NCBI GenBank assembly: GCA_000158155.1
Contig: DS999405.1
Span: 1,787,738-1,851,737 of the forward strand
DNA from: a gamma proteobacterium NOR5-3
Lineage (GTDB): Bacteria; Pseudomonadota; Gammaproteobacteria; Pseudomonadales; Halieaceae
Direction: 5' to 3'
Length of the DNA: 64,000 nt
Below, in pieces: positions 20,201 through 26,025 of this stretch. Within the stretch, counting starts at the first letter, position 1, and every line of letters begins with the position of its first letter. Under the pieces are notes generated by a model, which saw only the letters and a list, made by a program, of their open reading frames with translations, did not search any database and had not been told where the DNA came from. Both the position numbers and the translations under genes were made by a program.

Positions 20201-20214
20201 ATTTGCTGGGCCAT
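8287..20214 (-). CDS. giant LapA-type repetitive adhesin, type I secreted
   Basis: The 3975-residue protein has several parts. Residues 1-145 form a retention module with candidate LapG sites PAAG (109-112) and LAAG (138-141). A Pro/Glu-rich linker lies around 180-215, and a first cadherin-like repeat spans about 212-305. Then come 15 composite units of about 193 residues, each a dystroglycan-type Ig/cadherin module (YSATGLPAGLSIDPATG) plus a tandem-95 cadherin-like module (DGEGGTDTA). A unique C-terminal part follows, with EF-hand-like Asp-rich stretches (DLDNDGVEYL, DTNQNNQLDPGD, DADSDGVTDEGE). The uncleaved secretion signal should lie at the very end. No nonapeptide RTX array was found. 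It would be exported by the ABC/HlyD/TolC proteins nearby, held in the outer-membrane channel, and released by LapG. It probably mediates biofilm adhesion. The high Asp content suggests calcium binding. Confidence 0.92.
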   Translation of the reverse strand: MAQQIGTVEKLQGIAFARAEDGTQRQLQIGDAIFQGEVLVTEPGAVLEVAVADAPSIVMPGGRELLVTGELLAETRDTAADASVVDDTIATIVDALESGGDLLDSLEAPAAGGPGQDEGSSFVRLGRIGFDLPEFATLAAGTDADRINPDDPAVDNDLQLLLDDSPEDTGGEDSGTATPEAPIVIAPPPPPAPAPEPAPAPEPESPAENLAPVAESDAYFGDFATAVTGNVLDNDSDPESETLSVVGNTTPANGTVVLNPDGSFVYEPNDGFSGEDSFEYTVTDESGNTDTTEVFITVGEESTTPPPIAPPEPEPEPVNNPPVSVDLGPQSSEDADLVSLDVSGNFTDVDSTLTYSATGLPVGLSIDPATGVISGTIDNSASQLSGGVYTVTVTATDGVNTPVSESFDWTVTNPSPDAVDDTQGAAEDTAVDITVLANDSDVDGDTLSIVSFTQPTNGTVTDNGDGTLRYTPNANYNGPDSFTYTISDGEGGTDTATVNLTVTPDNDPPVSVDLAPQSSDDADVVSLDVSGNFTDVDSTLTYSATGLPAGLSIDPATGIISGTIDNSASIGGSAGVYNVTVTATDGVNTPVSESFDWTVTNPGPDAVDDTQGAAEDTAVNITVLANDSDVDGDALSIASFTQPDNGTVTDNGDGTLKYTPNLNYNGPDSFTYTISDGEGGTDTATVNLTVDTVNDPPVVIAPLGTQANDDADAITPVDASAAFNDVDSTLTYSATGLPAGLSIDSATGVISGTIDSSASQGGTAGVYTVTVTATDGVNPSVSESFDWTVTNPGPDAVNDTGSTDEDVAVTFDPVDLLGNDTDPDGDDLTITSVGSPSNGTVALNLDGTITFTPTANYNGPASFEYTITDGEGGTDTAVVNLTVDTVNDPPVSVDLAPQSSDDADVVSLDVSGNFSDVDSTLTYSATGLPAGLSIDPATGIISGTIDNSASIGGTAGVYNVTVTATDGVNTPVSESFDWTVTNPGPDAVNDTGSTDEDVAVTFDPVDLLGNDTDPDGDDLTITSVGSPSNGTVVLNLDGTITFTPTANYNGPASFEYTISDGEGGTDTAIVNLTVDAVNDPPVVIAPLGAQANDDADAITPVDASAAFNDVDSTLTYSATGLPAGLSIDPATGIISGTIDNSASIGGTAGVYTVTVSATDGVNPSVSESFDWTVTNPGPDAVNDTGSTDEDVAVTFEAADLLGNDTDPDGDDLTITGVGTATNGTVVLNLDGTITFTPTANYNGPASFEYTISDGEGGTDTAIVNLTVNAVNDPPVVIAPLGAQANDDADAITPVDASTAFNDVDSTLTYSATGLPAGLSIDPATGIISGTIDNSASQGGTAGVYNVTVTATDGVNTPVSESFDWTVTNPGPDAVNDTGSTTEDVAVTFDPVDLLGNDTDPDGDDLTITSVGSPSNGTVVLNLDGTITFTPTANYNGPASFEYTISDGEGGTDTAIVNLTVDAVNDPPVVIAPLGAQANDDADAITPVDASAAFNDVDSTLTYSATGLPAGLSIDPATGIISGTIDNSASIGGTAGVYTVTVSATDGVNPSVSESFDWTVTNPGPDAVNDTGSTDEDVAVTFDPVDLLGNDTDPDGDDLTITSVGSPSNGTVVLNLDGTITFTPTANYNGPASFEYTISDGEGGTDTAIVNLTVNAVNDPPVVIAPLGAQTNDDADAITPIDGSAAFNDVDSTLTYSATGLPAGLSIDPATGVISGTIDNSASQGGTAGVYTVKVTATDGVNTPVSESFDWTVTNPGPDAVNDTGSTDEDVAVTFDPVDLLGNDTDPDGDDLTITSVGSPSNGTVVLNLDGTITFTPTANYNGPASFEYTISDGEGGTDTAVVNLTVDAVNDPPVVIAPLGAQTNDDADAITPVDASTAFNDVDSTLTYSATGLPAGLSIDPATGIISGTIDNSASQGGTAGVYNVTVTATDGVNTPVSESFDWTVTNPGPDAVDDTQGAAEDTAVNITVLANDSDVDGDALSIASFTQPDNGTVTDNGDGTLKYTPNLNYNGPDSFTYTISDGEGGTDTATVNLTVDAVNDPPVVIAPLGAQTNDDADAITPIDGSAAFNDVDSTLTYSATGLPAGLSIDPATGVISGTIDNSASQGGTAGVYTVTVTATDGVNPSVSESFDWTVTNPGPDAVNDTGSTDEDVAVTFDPVDLLGNDTDPDGDDLTITSVGSPSNGTVALNLDGTITFTPTANYNGPASFEYTITDGEGGTDTAVVNLTVDTVNDPPVSVDLAPQSSDDADVVSLDVSGNFSDVDSTLTYSATGLPAGLSIDPATGIISGTIDNSASIGGTAGVYNVTVTATDGVNTPVSESFDWTVTNPGPDAVNDTGSTDEDVAVTFDPVDLLGNDTDPDGDDLTITSVGSPSNGTVVLNLDGTITFTPTANYNGPASFEYTISDGEGGTDTAVVNLTVDAVNDPPVVIAPLGAQTNDDADAITPVDASTAFNDVDSTLTYSATGLPAGLSIDPATGIISGTIDNSASIGGTAGVYNVTVTATDGVNTPVSESFNWTVTNPGPDAVDDTGVTDEDVAVIFTPADLLTNDSDPDSDDLTITGVDAATNGTVVLNANGTVTFTPTANYNGPASFEYTISDGEGGTDTATVNLTVNAVNDPPVVIAPLGAQTNDDADAITPIDASAAFNDVDSTLTYSATGLPAGLSIDPATGIISGTIDNSASIGGTAGVYNVTVTATDGVNTPVSESFDWTVTNPGPDAVDDTGSTTEDVAVTFDPVDLLGNDTDPDGDDLTITSVGSPSNGTVVLNLDGTITFTPTANYNGPASFEYTISDGEGGTDTAIVNLTVDTVNDPPVVIAPLGAQANDDADAITPVDASAAFNDVDSTLTYSATGLPAGLSIDPATGIISGTIDNSASIGGSAGVYNVTVTATDGVNTPVSESFDWTVTNPGPDAVNDTGSTDEDVAVTFEAADLLGNDTDPDGDDLTITGVGTATNGTVVLNLDGTITFTPTANYNGPASFEYTISDGEGGTDTAIVNLTVNAVNDPPVVIAPLGAQTNDDADAITPIDGSAAFNDVDSTLTYSATGLPAGLSIDPATGVISGTIDNSASQGGTAGVYTVKVTATDGVNTPVSESFDWTVTNPGPDAVNDTGSTDEDVAVTFEAADLLGNDTDPDGDDLTITGVGTATNGTVVLNLDGTITFTPTANYNGPASFEYTISDGEGGTDTAVVNLTVDAVNDPPESDAKKLTVAEDTSDNAVPTLTGSDSDGTVDNFVITGLPTNGTLLLSGAAVTVGQSIPVADAGNLTYTPNANYFGDDSFSYASVDDDGAQDGTPASVAITVTDVAEPSPLVVANPDALEVSDATLADGIANNETASVDLASFVSGGSGNYSYTLIGSGVTDDGAFTVDGSVVSFELTDPYGHQENSDIATNAYSVTVEVSDGISSETITVPVTIFDDRPEIGDVAFGDLAPDGSVTAQDLDSAFGGDGPGEIDFTKTSGAVIDTSGNQIYFDGQPLNWALDGGALVGQTFSGVAAITVSINENAGTYALSIADGTFYTDGTFADLNLNGLSGGNDDLYAVQIADGVGVLIDSSGGKSSTTNTSKANNQGFVGVGGNWVDAGSTENVTFMFFDSINAPLDGSGFDESAKGTIISDALRAGVTAFSANIDLQGNPSSAVGIPITVESIEGNSGTLTVSVAGDGTFSVSSLDVAWAQGAPNQPIYSVTFAASTVDYRIAVGQVSQVLPAAEIPISIPLSITDSDQDTDAGSISGSIVQATAPITLDLDNDGVEYLSRDAGVVFTDQATGESVNTAWVASDDGLLVIDANQSGTVDESREYVFTEWSENAETDMAAVAEVFDTNQNNQLDPGDDAWSQFAVWQDADSDGVTDEGELRSLDELGVDSIDLTYTEGSTSGTAADGDVTIHGQSAVNWTDGSVTTAEDASFSIDVGDVLVDQGTIDLPMLEPEASELVVDAQKGDVAAPATPAADTAQDLAAMEIDLMLNMTTDDKPESGSVD
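13021..13880 (-). repeat. higher-order duplicate block, copy 1
   Basis: This block is nearly identical to 17059-17918, at an offset of 4038 bases (seven units). Both share rare variants, for example the 573-base unit encoding SLDVSGNFSDVD in place of the usual segment. The match weakens after about 13900 and resumes around 14190-14450 against 18228-18488. Confidence 0.8.
17059..17918 (-). repeat. higher-order duplicate block, copy 2
   Basis: Partner of 13021-13880. I saw only a single-base difference in the parts I compared side by side. It indicates a multi-unit duplication inside the adhesin gene rather than independent single-unit expansion. Confidence 0.8.
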
Positions 20215-20323
20215 AACGCATCAATCCTAAAAAGACTATTTCAATGCATCCATGATCGCCGCACACAGGCTCTGGCGGTATGTACTAAAGGGCAGTTATG
20301 GACATAAACAGTGATGTCGGTCA

Positions 20324-20351
20324 CGAAATTGCGCGATCGCGAGCGATTTCG
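20324..20351. promoter_or_regulatory. inverted repeat upstream of the adhesin gene
   Basis: The arms CGAAAT and ATTTCG flank a GC-rich core containing the perfect palindrome CGCGATCGCG. It lies about 110 bases before the adhesin start, in the 203-base gap behind the LuxR-type regulator gene. It could be an operator or a weak hairpin. No T run follows, so it is not a typical terminator. Confidence 0.3.
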
Positions 20352-20417
20352 GGACATCTAGCAACATTGGCAGAGGAAACAAGACCTTCGCGCGAAAGCC
20401 TCAAAAAGCGAGAAGAT

Positions 20418-21029
20418 CTAGTGAATCGGCAGGCGGTTCACATACAGCGCCAGCTGCACGCGGTCGCGCAGGCCCAGCTTGTCAAAAATCGAGGTGAGGT
20501 TAGCCTTGACCGTGCGTTCACTGACGCCAAGCGCCTCGGCAAGCTCCCGGTTGTTGTAACCGCGGCCCACCAGCAATGCGACTTCCTCCTCCCGAGGCGT
20601 CAGCCCCTCAAAGTGTCGGGGCGAGCGATCGGCGGACTGTGCATCAACACGCTTACCCAACTCCGAAATGCGCTGGAGCAAATCCCGAGGCATCCATAAG
20701 CCACCGGCGCTCACCACCTCGGCCACCTCCACAAGCTGTTCGGGCACCGCCTCGGCGTGGCAGTAGCCCCGCACGCCCATGGACAAAAGCTGGAACGCCT
20801 CGCCCTCGCCAGGCATGGAGCTGAGCGCTACCAGACTGACGCCGCGAGCCACGGCCTGCTCTATCTCCAAACGATTTGCAGAGACCGGAAAAGTATCCAG
20901 ATCCAGAAAAACCAGCGGATGTGCCCCAACCCCCACCTCACGGATATCGGTGGACAGTTGCAGACCCGCAAAGGCCGCGCGCCATCGCGCGCGGGCGGTC
21001 CCCATGGCTGAAACAAAGATCGGATTCAT
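20418..21029 (-). CDS. LuxR-family DNA-binding regulator with degenerate receiver
   Basis: The 203-residue protein has a C-terminal LuxR-type helix-turn-helix (about residues 138-200), with LTPREEEVALLVGRGYNN and SERTVKANLTSIFDKLG. The N-terminal 120 residues have a receiver-like layout (LVFLDLD as beta-3). They lack the acidic pair near the N-terminus and the conserved Lys; the usual GYLxK position reads GYCHAEA. Phosphorylation is therefore doubtful. The gene lies between the adhesin gene and the hlyD-like gene, overlapping the latter by one base, so it is part of the secretion operon. It is the best candidate for a local regulator of the adhesin. Confidence 0.85.
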   Translation of the reverse strand: MNPIFVSAMGTARARWRAAFAGLQLSTDIREVGVGAHPLVFLDLDTFPVSANRLEIEQAVARGVSLVALSSMPGEGEAFQLLSMGVRGYCHAEAVPEQLVEVAEVVSAGGLWMPRDLLQRISELGKRVDAQSADRSPRHFEGLTPREEEVALLVGRGYNNRELAEALGVSERTVKANLTSIFDKLGLRDRVQLALYVNRLPIH

Positions 21030-22372
21030 TAGCGCTCTGACAAGGCTCGTTGATGGGCACGCAGCACCGGCTTCATGAGATAAGCCAGCACCGTCTTTTT
21101 GCCGGTAATCACGTCTACCTCGACAGTCATCCCCGGAATAATCGGGCTATCCGGCCCAAAGTCCGATTGCTCGGTGCGCACCAATACTTCATAAAAGGCA
21201 TTGCCCTCTTCATCCAGCACCGTATCCGCGGCAATCTGCTCTACCCGTCCTTCAAGGCCACCGTAAACCACAAAATCGTAAGCGGTCACTTTGACGTTGG
21301 CGCGCTGGCCTGCAGCGATAAACGCGATGTCCTGGGGCCTCACGCGCACTTCCAGCAGGAGGGTATCGTCAGCGGGAATCAGCTCGACAATGTCCCGGCC
21401 AGGCAACACTACGCCGCCCACGGTATTAAAGTACAGCTGATTGATGGTGCCGCTGACCGGCGCCGTCAGATTGGTCTGGCTCACCCGGTCCGATAAACCC
21501 GCCGCCGCCTCGGTCAGGGCATTAATGCGCGTCAGGGTGTCGGTCAGCTGCTCTCTGGCCTCGTTAGAAAACTCCAGTTGCACCGCGTTCACCCTGCCCT
21601 GCGCCTCGGCAATGGCGGCGCTGACGCGCTTGATTTGCGCCTGGGTTTGCGCGAGCTCGCCGCCGGCACGGTTCACCTCCCGCTGCAAGCGCAGAATCTC
21701 TACCTGAGATACCGCGCCAGATGCCACCATGGGCTCGGTCACTGTCAGCTCCTGTTGCGCAAGTCTCTGCTCGGTGGCGAGTTGTGATTCCCGCGCTTTA
21801 AGCTCCGACAGCTCTTCGCTGCGCTGCTCCAACTGCTGGCGGGCAATATCCTGTTCTACGCGCAGAGCCGTCACCGAAGACTCGTGCAGCTCACGCTCCT
21901 GATCGGCCACATCGGGCAGTGCAGTGAGCATCTGGGGTGTGGGAGCAAACTCCGCGTTATCGACCATGGCGCGCAGCCGCGCCGCTTTAATGGTCAATCC
22001 CTGCAGCTCTACCCGGTTCTCGCCAAGGGTTGCCTGAGAGCGCGTCTGATCCAGACGCAGCAGCAAATCGCCGGCCTTTACGGTGTCGCCCTCACGAATC
22101 AAAATCTCGCGAATCACACCACCATCCTGAGACCCCACCACCTGCACCTGCTGCGAGGGAATCACTTTGCCCTGCCCGCGAGTCACGGTATCGACCTCGG
22201 CAAAGGTGGCCCAAACGATCAACAGCACCACCACCAACGCGATGCCGTAAAGCATGCCCCGGGCGCGCAGGGGCTCCTGCTCGATGGCCGCGCGATCAGC
22301 AAGATCACTCCAGCCCGCGCTGACCTTTGCGTGACTCGTGCGTACTACCGGTGTTGGTTGCGACTCGCTCAT
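21029..22372 (-). CDS. HlyD-family type I secretion periplasmic adaptor (LapC role)
   Basis: The 447-residue protein has one N-terminal TM helix (about residues 43-63, MLYGIALVVVLLIVWATFA). A biotinyl-lipoyl-like half motif, a long coiled-coil hairpin (about 120-300) and a second lipoyl/beta-barrel region (SGTINQLYFNTVGGVV) follow. It should bridge the ABC exporter in the inner membrane and the TolC-like channel. Its start overlaps the end of the ABC gene by four bases, showing translational coupling. Length and domain order are normal for the family. Confidence 0.93.
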   Translation of the reverse strand: MSESQPTPVVRTSHAKVSAGWSDLADRAAIEQEPLRARGMLYGIALVVVLLIVWATFAEVDTVTRGQGKVIPSQQVQVVGSQDGGVIREILIREGDTVKAGDLLLRLDQTRSQATLGENRVELQGLTIKAARLRAMVDNAEFAPTPQMLTALPDVADQERELHESSVTALRVEQDIARQQLEQRSEELSELKARESQLATEQRLAQQELTVTEPMVASGAVSQVEILRLQREVNRAGGELAQTQAQIKRVSAAIAEAQGRVNAVQLEFSNEAREQLTDTLTRINALTEAAAGLSDRVSQTNLTAPVSGTINQLYFNTVGGVVLPGRDIVELIPADDTLLLEVRVRPQDIAFIAAGQRANVKVTAYDFVVYGGLEGRVEQIAADTVLDEEGNAFYEVLVRTEQSDFGPDSPIIPGMTVEVDVITGKKTVLAYLMKPVLRAHQRALSER

Positions 22373-24495
22373 GATTGCACTTTACCAATGCGGCCCTGCT
22401 GCAGCGCCGCTACAACACTGTCGCGAGGACCGTCGGCGACGATGCGCCCGCCGTCCACCACAATAATGCGATCTACCAAGGCCAGCAGCGCATTACGATG
22501 CGTCACCACCACCATGGTGCGACCCTCGGCGTAGCTCTTGAGATTGTCGATCACAGTCTTCTCGGTGGAGTTGTCCATGGAACCCGTGGGTTCGTCCATG
22601 AGCAGAATGTCGGGCTCGTGTACCAGCGCCCGGGCCAAAGCGATGCAGCGTTTTTGTCCGCCAGATACGGAGTCACCGCGCTCACTGATGTGCATATCAA
22701 AACCACTGGGATGGCGGTTTACAAAGTCTGCCAGCCCCGCCCGCTCTACCGCCTTTAACAACGCGGCATCACTGATGCCACGATGGGCCAGAGTGAGGTT
22801 ATCGCGCAGCGTGCCCTGAAACAGCGTAACGTCCTGGGGCACATAACCCACCGCGCGGCGATACTCCCGAGGGTCTAACTGGCGAAGATCGATACCGTCG
22901 ATCAGCACCTCACCCTCAACCGGCTGATACAAACCCATGGCCAGGCGCTGCAGCGTGGTTTTACCGGAGCCAATGCGGCCCAGAATCCCGACGTGCTCGC
23001 CAGCCTTGATCGCAAAGGACATACTCGCCAGGGAGGCCGTCTCGGCTCCCGGGTACGTAAAACCCAGATTCTTGAATTCGATAGCGCCCTCAAAGCGCTC
23101 GCGAGACACATAGGCCCCATCCTTTTTGCCATCCACCGGTTGCTCAAACATGGCATCCAGGGAGCTGAGCGAGATCCGCGCGTTGTGATACTGCGTGATC
23201 AAACCGGCCAGCTGCCCAAACGGTGCCACGGAGCGCCCCGCCAACATGCTGCAGGCAATGAGCCCGCCCATGGTCATCTCGCCGGCGGATATAAGGTACA
23301 CACCCACGATAATCACCGACACGGAGATAAGCTGCTGACACCAGGCCGTGGCCTGAGTCACCGAGGATGAGGTGAGCCGCATACGCACACCCACTCCGGC
23401 CAAAAAGCGCGTGGCCTCTTCCCACTTGCGCTGCACAATGGACTCCGCGCCCATGGCTTTAAGCGTCTCTACACTGGAAAGCGCCTCGATGAGCGTCGCG
23501 TTACGCATGGCGCCCGCCTGATAAGAGGTCTCGGTGAGCTTTTGGAGCCTTGGCCGCATAAACAGCGCAAACCCCACCAGCAGAACGATGCCGCAAAGCA
23601 CGGGAATCAACACCGGCCAGGCAATCCAGCCAATCACCACAAAGAACACCACGGCAAAAGGTAAGTCGATGACGCTGTTGATGGTCGCCGAGGCAATAAA
23701 ATCCCGCAGCGTCTCAAAAGAGCGCAGGTTCACAGCAAAAGAACCCACGGATGACGCCCGGTGCTCCAGACGAATCCCCAGGGCCTGCTCCATGATGCGC
23801 GCGGATAAGTCGACATCTACCCGCTTGCTGGCCAGATCCACAAAGTAGCTGCGCAGAGTGCGCAGAATCACGTCGCCAATGATGATGACGAACATACCGG
23901 CGGCGAGCATCCACAAGGTCTCGAAGGCCGCATTGGGCACCACACGGTCGTAGACGTTCATGGTGAATAAGGGCAGCGCCAGGGCAAAGACGTTAATAAA
24001 GAAGGCGGCAAACAGCACGTCGCGGTAGACGCCGGTATTGGCGCGCATGGCGGTCCAGAACCAGTGGCCCTCGCGATGTTTAGGCTGGTACCCGGCGGTC
24101 TTGGCATCGAGTTTAAAGCGCGGCCGGGCGAGTAACACATGGCCGGTAGCGCGGGCGGTGAGTGCTTCAACAGACTCACTCACCTGGTTATCAATAGCCT
24201 GTGGGTAGATGACCCGGGCTGTGCCGTTTTCGCCGGAACCCAGATACACGCAGGCGCTGTCTTCTAAAAGAACAATCGCCGGGCACACTGCGTCAGGAAT
24301 TTGATCGAGGGTTAGGTGCGATAAACGCGTGTTGAGACCCGCCCGGTCCGCTGCGCGAAGGAGTAAATCCGGTGTAAGCCCCTCATCGGCGACGGGCAAC
24401 GCGGCAGTGAGTGACTCCGCGGTTGCCGCCAGCTGGTGGTAATGCGCCACGTACAAGAGGCAAGCCACCAATGGGTCGTGTTGGGGGGTGGTCAT
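22369..24495 (-). CDS. type I secretion ABC permease/ATPase (LapB role)
   Basis: The 708-residue exporter has an N-terminal C39-peptidase-like domain (about residues 1-135) that lacks the catalytic Cys motif. This is as expected for exporters of adhesins without a cleaved leader. Six TM helices (about 160-440) are followed by an ATPase domain with Walker A GRIGSGKTT, signature SVSGGQKR, Walker B ILLMDEPTGS and H-loop VVTHR. It powers export of the giant adhesin. It is the first gene of the minus-strand operon ABC-HlyD-regulator-adhesin. No clear promoter was recognised in the 266-base gap upstream. Confidence 0.93.
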   Translation of the reverse strand: MTTPQHDPLVACLLYVAHYHQLAATAESLTAALPVADEGLTPDLLLRAADRAGLNTRLSHLTLDQIPDAVCPAIVLLEDSACVYLGSGENGTARVIYPQAIDNQVSESVEALTARATGHVLLARPRFKLDAKTAGYQPKHREGHWFWTAMRANTGVYRDVLFAAFFINVFALALPLFTMNVYDRVVPNAAFETLWMLAAGMFVIIIGDVILRTLRSYFVDLASKRVDVDLSARIMEQALGIRLEHRASSVGSFAVNLRSFETLRDFIASATINSVIDLPFAVVFFVVIGWIAWPVLIPVLCGIVLLVGFALFMRPRLQKLTETSYQAGAMRNATLIEALSSVETLKAMGAESIVQRKWEEATRFLAGVGVRMRLTSSSVTQATAWCQQLISVSVIIVGVYLISAGEMTMGGLIACSMLAGRSVAPFGQLAGLITQYHNARISLSSLDAMFEQPVDGKKDGAYVSRERFEGAIEFKNLGFTYPGAETASLASMSFAIKAGEHVGILGRIGSGKTTLQRLAMGLYQPVEGEVLIDGIDLRQLDPREYRRAVGYVPQDVTLFQGTLRDNLTLAHRGISDAALLKAVERAGLADFVNRHPSGFDMHISERGDSVSGGQKRCIALARALVHEPDILLMDEPTGSMDNSTEKTVIDNLKSYAEGRTMVVVTHRNALLALVDRIIVVDGGRIVADGPRDSVVAALQQGRIGKVQS

Positions 24496-24761
24496 TTAAG
24501 CTGCTAACTCCAGAGAGCGACGACAATTTCGTTCTCGCAGTTTAACAGCTACGCAATACGAGAGCTCCAGCTTCAAGGCAGCACATTGCTTATCTGTGAC
24601 GTACCCCCAATTAAAAGGATAGCAACCACCTACTCTGTCACCAGATTCGGACTCTAGTCCTAATCATGGAGCAAGAGCAGGCTCTCGCGAAAGAAATAGC
24701 CCTGCCGCCCAAAGCTCGACGCTGCGTACAAAGTACGTCAGCGAATCGGGCCAAAAGCAGC

Positions 24762-25517
24762 TTACTTCAGTTGTCGCTTAGCACCCGACAACACCAACAA
24801 ACCCAAAACAAACAGAGCCAGCGATGCTGGAGCAGGAACTTGCTCGGCTCGTTGCACAACTCGTATCGTCGTTGCTCCTACCTCGGCCGGCCCGTTAGCA
24901 CCGTCCCTGAATGCCGTCAGCTTTATATCGAACACCCCATCCGCAAACTTGTCGAAAAGAGGAATGGCTAAGAAACCATAATTCTGAGAGCCCTGAGCCA
25001 CAGTGCTATAATAAGTAGACGCTGTGGACGATCCACCACCGTTTGCTGTCGCCAAAGTTCCGAAGATATTGTCAAAAGTCAAAAGCGGGAGCGTTACATA
25101 GCTCGTCGCCTCGGATTGATCGACGTCTAAGGACAAGCTGAAAGACAGCGCGCCCCCCGAGAGAAAGTCTTGAGGCGAATCCGTAAGGTCAGAAACTACA
25201 GACCACTCGAAATTCCAATCTGCTTTACCATCCCCACCACAGTCACCCGCTGAACGAACATCAAATGTGTAGACGCCATCCGGAGAACCAGGGGCGCCAA
25301 AGGTGTTTGAAGGCGCGCAATCGTCCCCAAGGCGATCTTTCGCCCGAAGACCAAGCTCAATCTGTTGATCATTAAATACGGTGAACCCGCCGTTGCCATT
25401 ACCTGAGCCGAAAATGATTTCGGGCGTAACGTCCATGAGGGCAGCTGTCGCACCTAACGACGTAAAACGCAGTGAAACAATCGCAGAGGTAACTACCCGC
25501 TTTGCACTCAAAAACAT
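24762..25517 (-). CDS. PEP-CTERM sorting-domain protein
   Basis: The product is 251 residues from the chosen ATG at 25517. That start gives a plausible signal peptide (MFLSAKRVVTSAIVSLRF...), and a GGAG lies upstream; the frame stays open 52 codons further up, without a signal. The C-terminus reads VPAPASLALFVLGLLVLSG followed by AKRQLK, an exosortase-type sorting signal with Ala in place of the classical Glu. The middle part contains two Cys (DDCAPS, AGDCGG) and beta-rich sequence; I do not recognise a family. A sigma-54-type promoter match lies 39-54 bases before the start. Surface sorting by the exosortase at 35.7 kb is inferred. Confidence 0.82.
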   Translation of the reverse strand: MFLSAKRVVTSAIVSLRFTSLGATAALMDVTPEIIFGSGNGNGGFTVFNDQQIELGLRAKDRLGDDCAPSNTFGAPGSPDGVYTFDVRSAGDCGGDGKADWNFEWSVVSDLTDSPQDFLSGGALSFSLSLDVDQSEATSYVTLPLLTFDNIFGTLATANGGGSSTASTYYSTVAQGSQNYGFLAIPLFDKFADGVFDIKLTAFRDGANGPAEVGATTIRVVQRAEQVPAPASLALFVLGLLVLSGAKRQLK

Positions 25518-25555
25518 CTCAACACCACTCCGTAGAAAATTGACATGCAAATACA

Positions 25556-25571
25556 GGCAGATTTCGCGCCA
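25556..25571 (-). promoter_or_regulatory. sigma-54 (-24/-12) promoter match
   Basis: The minus strand reads TGGCGCGAAATCTGCC. This is 9 of 12 consensus positions, with correct GG-N10-GC spacing. Transcription would begin near 25546, about 29 bases before the start of the PEP-CTERM gene. Confidence 0.5.
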
Positions 25572-26025
25572 TGAGCTAAGTGAGTAGTTAAGTCTCTGAT
25601 TTTCATGTTTTATTTTTTTCATTGATAATTGAGATGCACTAATTCTAAATTTTCCTGACACCAAAAACGGCACGAAATCTAGACAAGCTATCTTCTATCA
25701 AAGACGTTATTAACATCCGCTTGAGCGCCTTCTTAATCTTCCGAACGTGGGTGTAAATACAAAAATCAAACCACGGCAAGGCCTGAGAGAACCGTAATAC
25801 GGCTTCTAGGGAATACCCTTACAGATCACTCTGAGTCAGAATTTCCCGAAATTGTTGCAAAAAGGTGACGCGGTACACGAATCTTCCGCCCCGTCGAGAT
25901 TCTTGAGACAAACTTTACTATGCTGTTTGTGATTTTGATCTATTTCCGAGATTGCAATATGACCTGGCCTCACGAGAATAATCAGATCTACAGCAAGCCC
26001 GCGACAGGGACACTCCAATCTAACC
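25572..26025. other. intergenic stretch without recognised gene
   Basis: This A+T-richer gap lies between a leftward PEP-CTERM gene and a rightward gene, so it should hold the promoter of the latter. I found no convincing -35/-10 pair, no terminator and no small coding frame with a ribosome site. Confidence 0.5.

Noticed and set aside
8287-20214. RTX nonapeptide repeats in the adhesin
   Set aside because: Only an isolated GGNDDLYAV was seen. No run of GGxGxDxxx units occurs.
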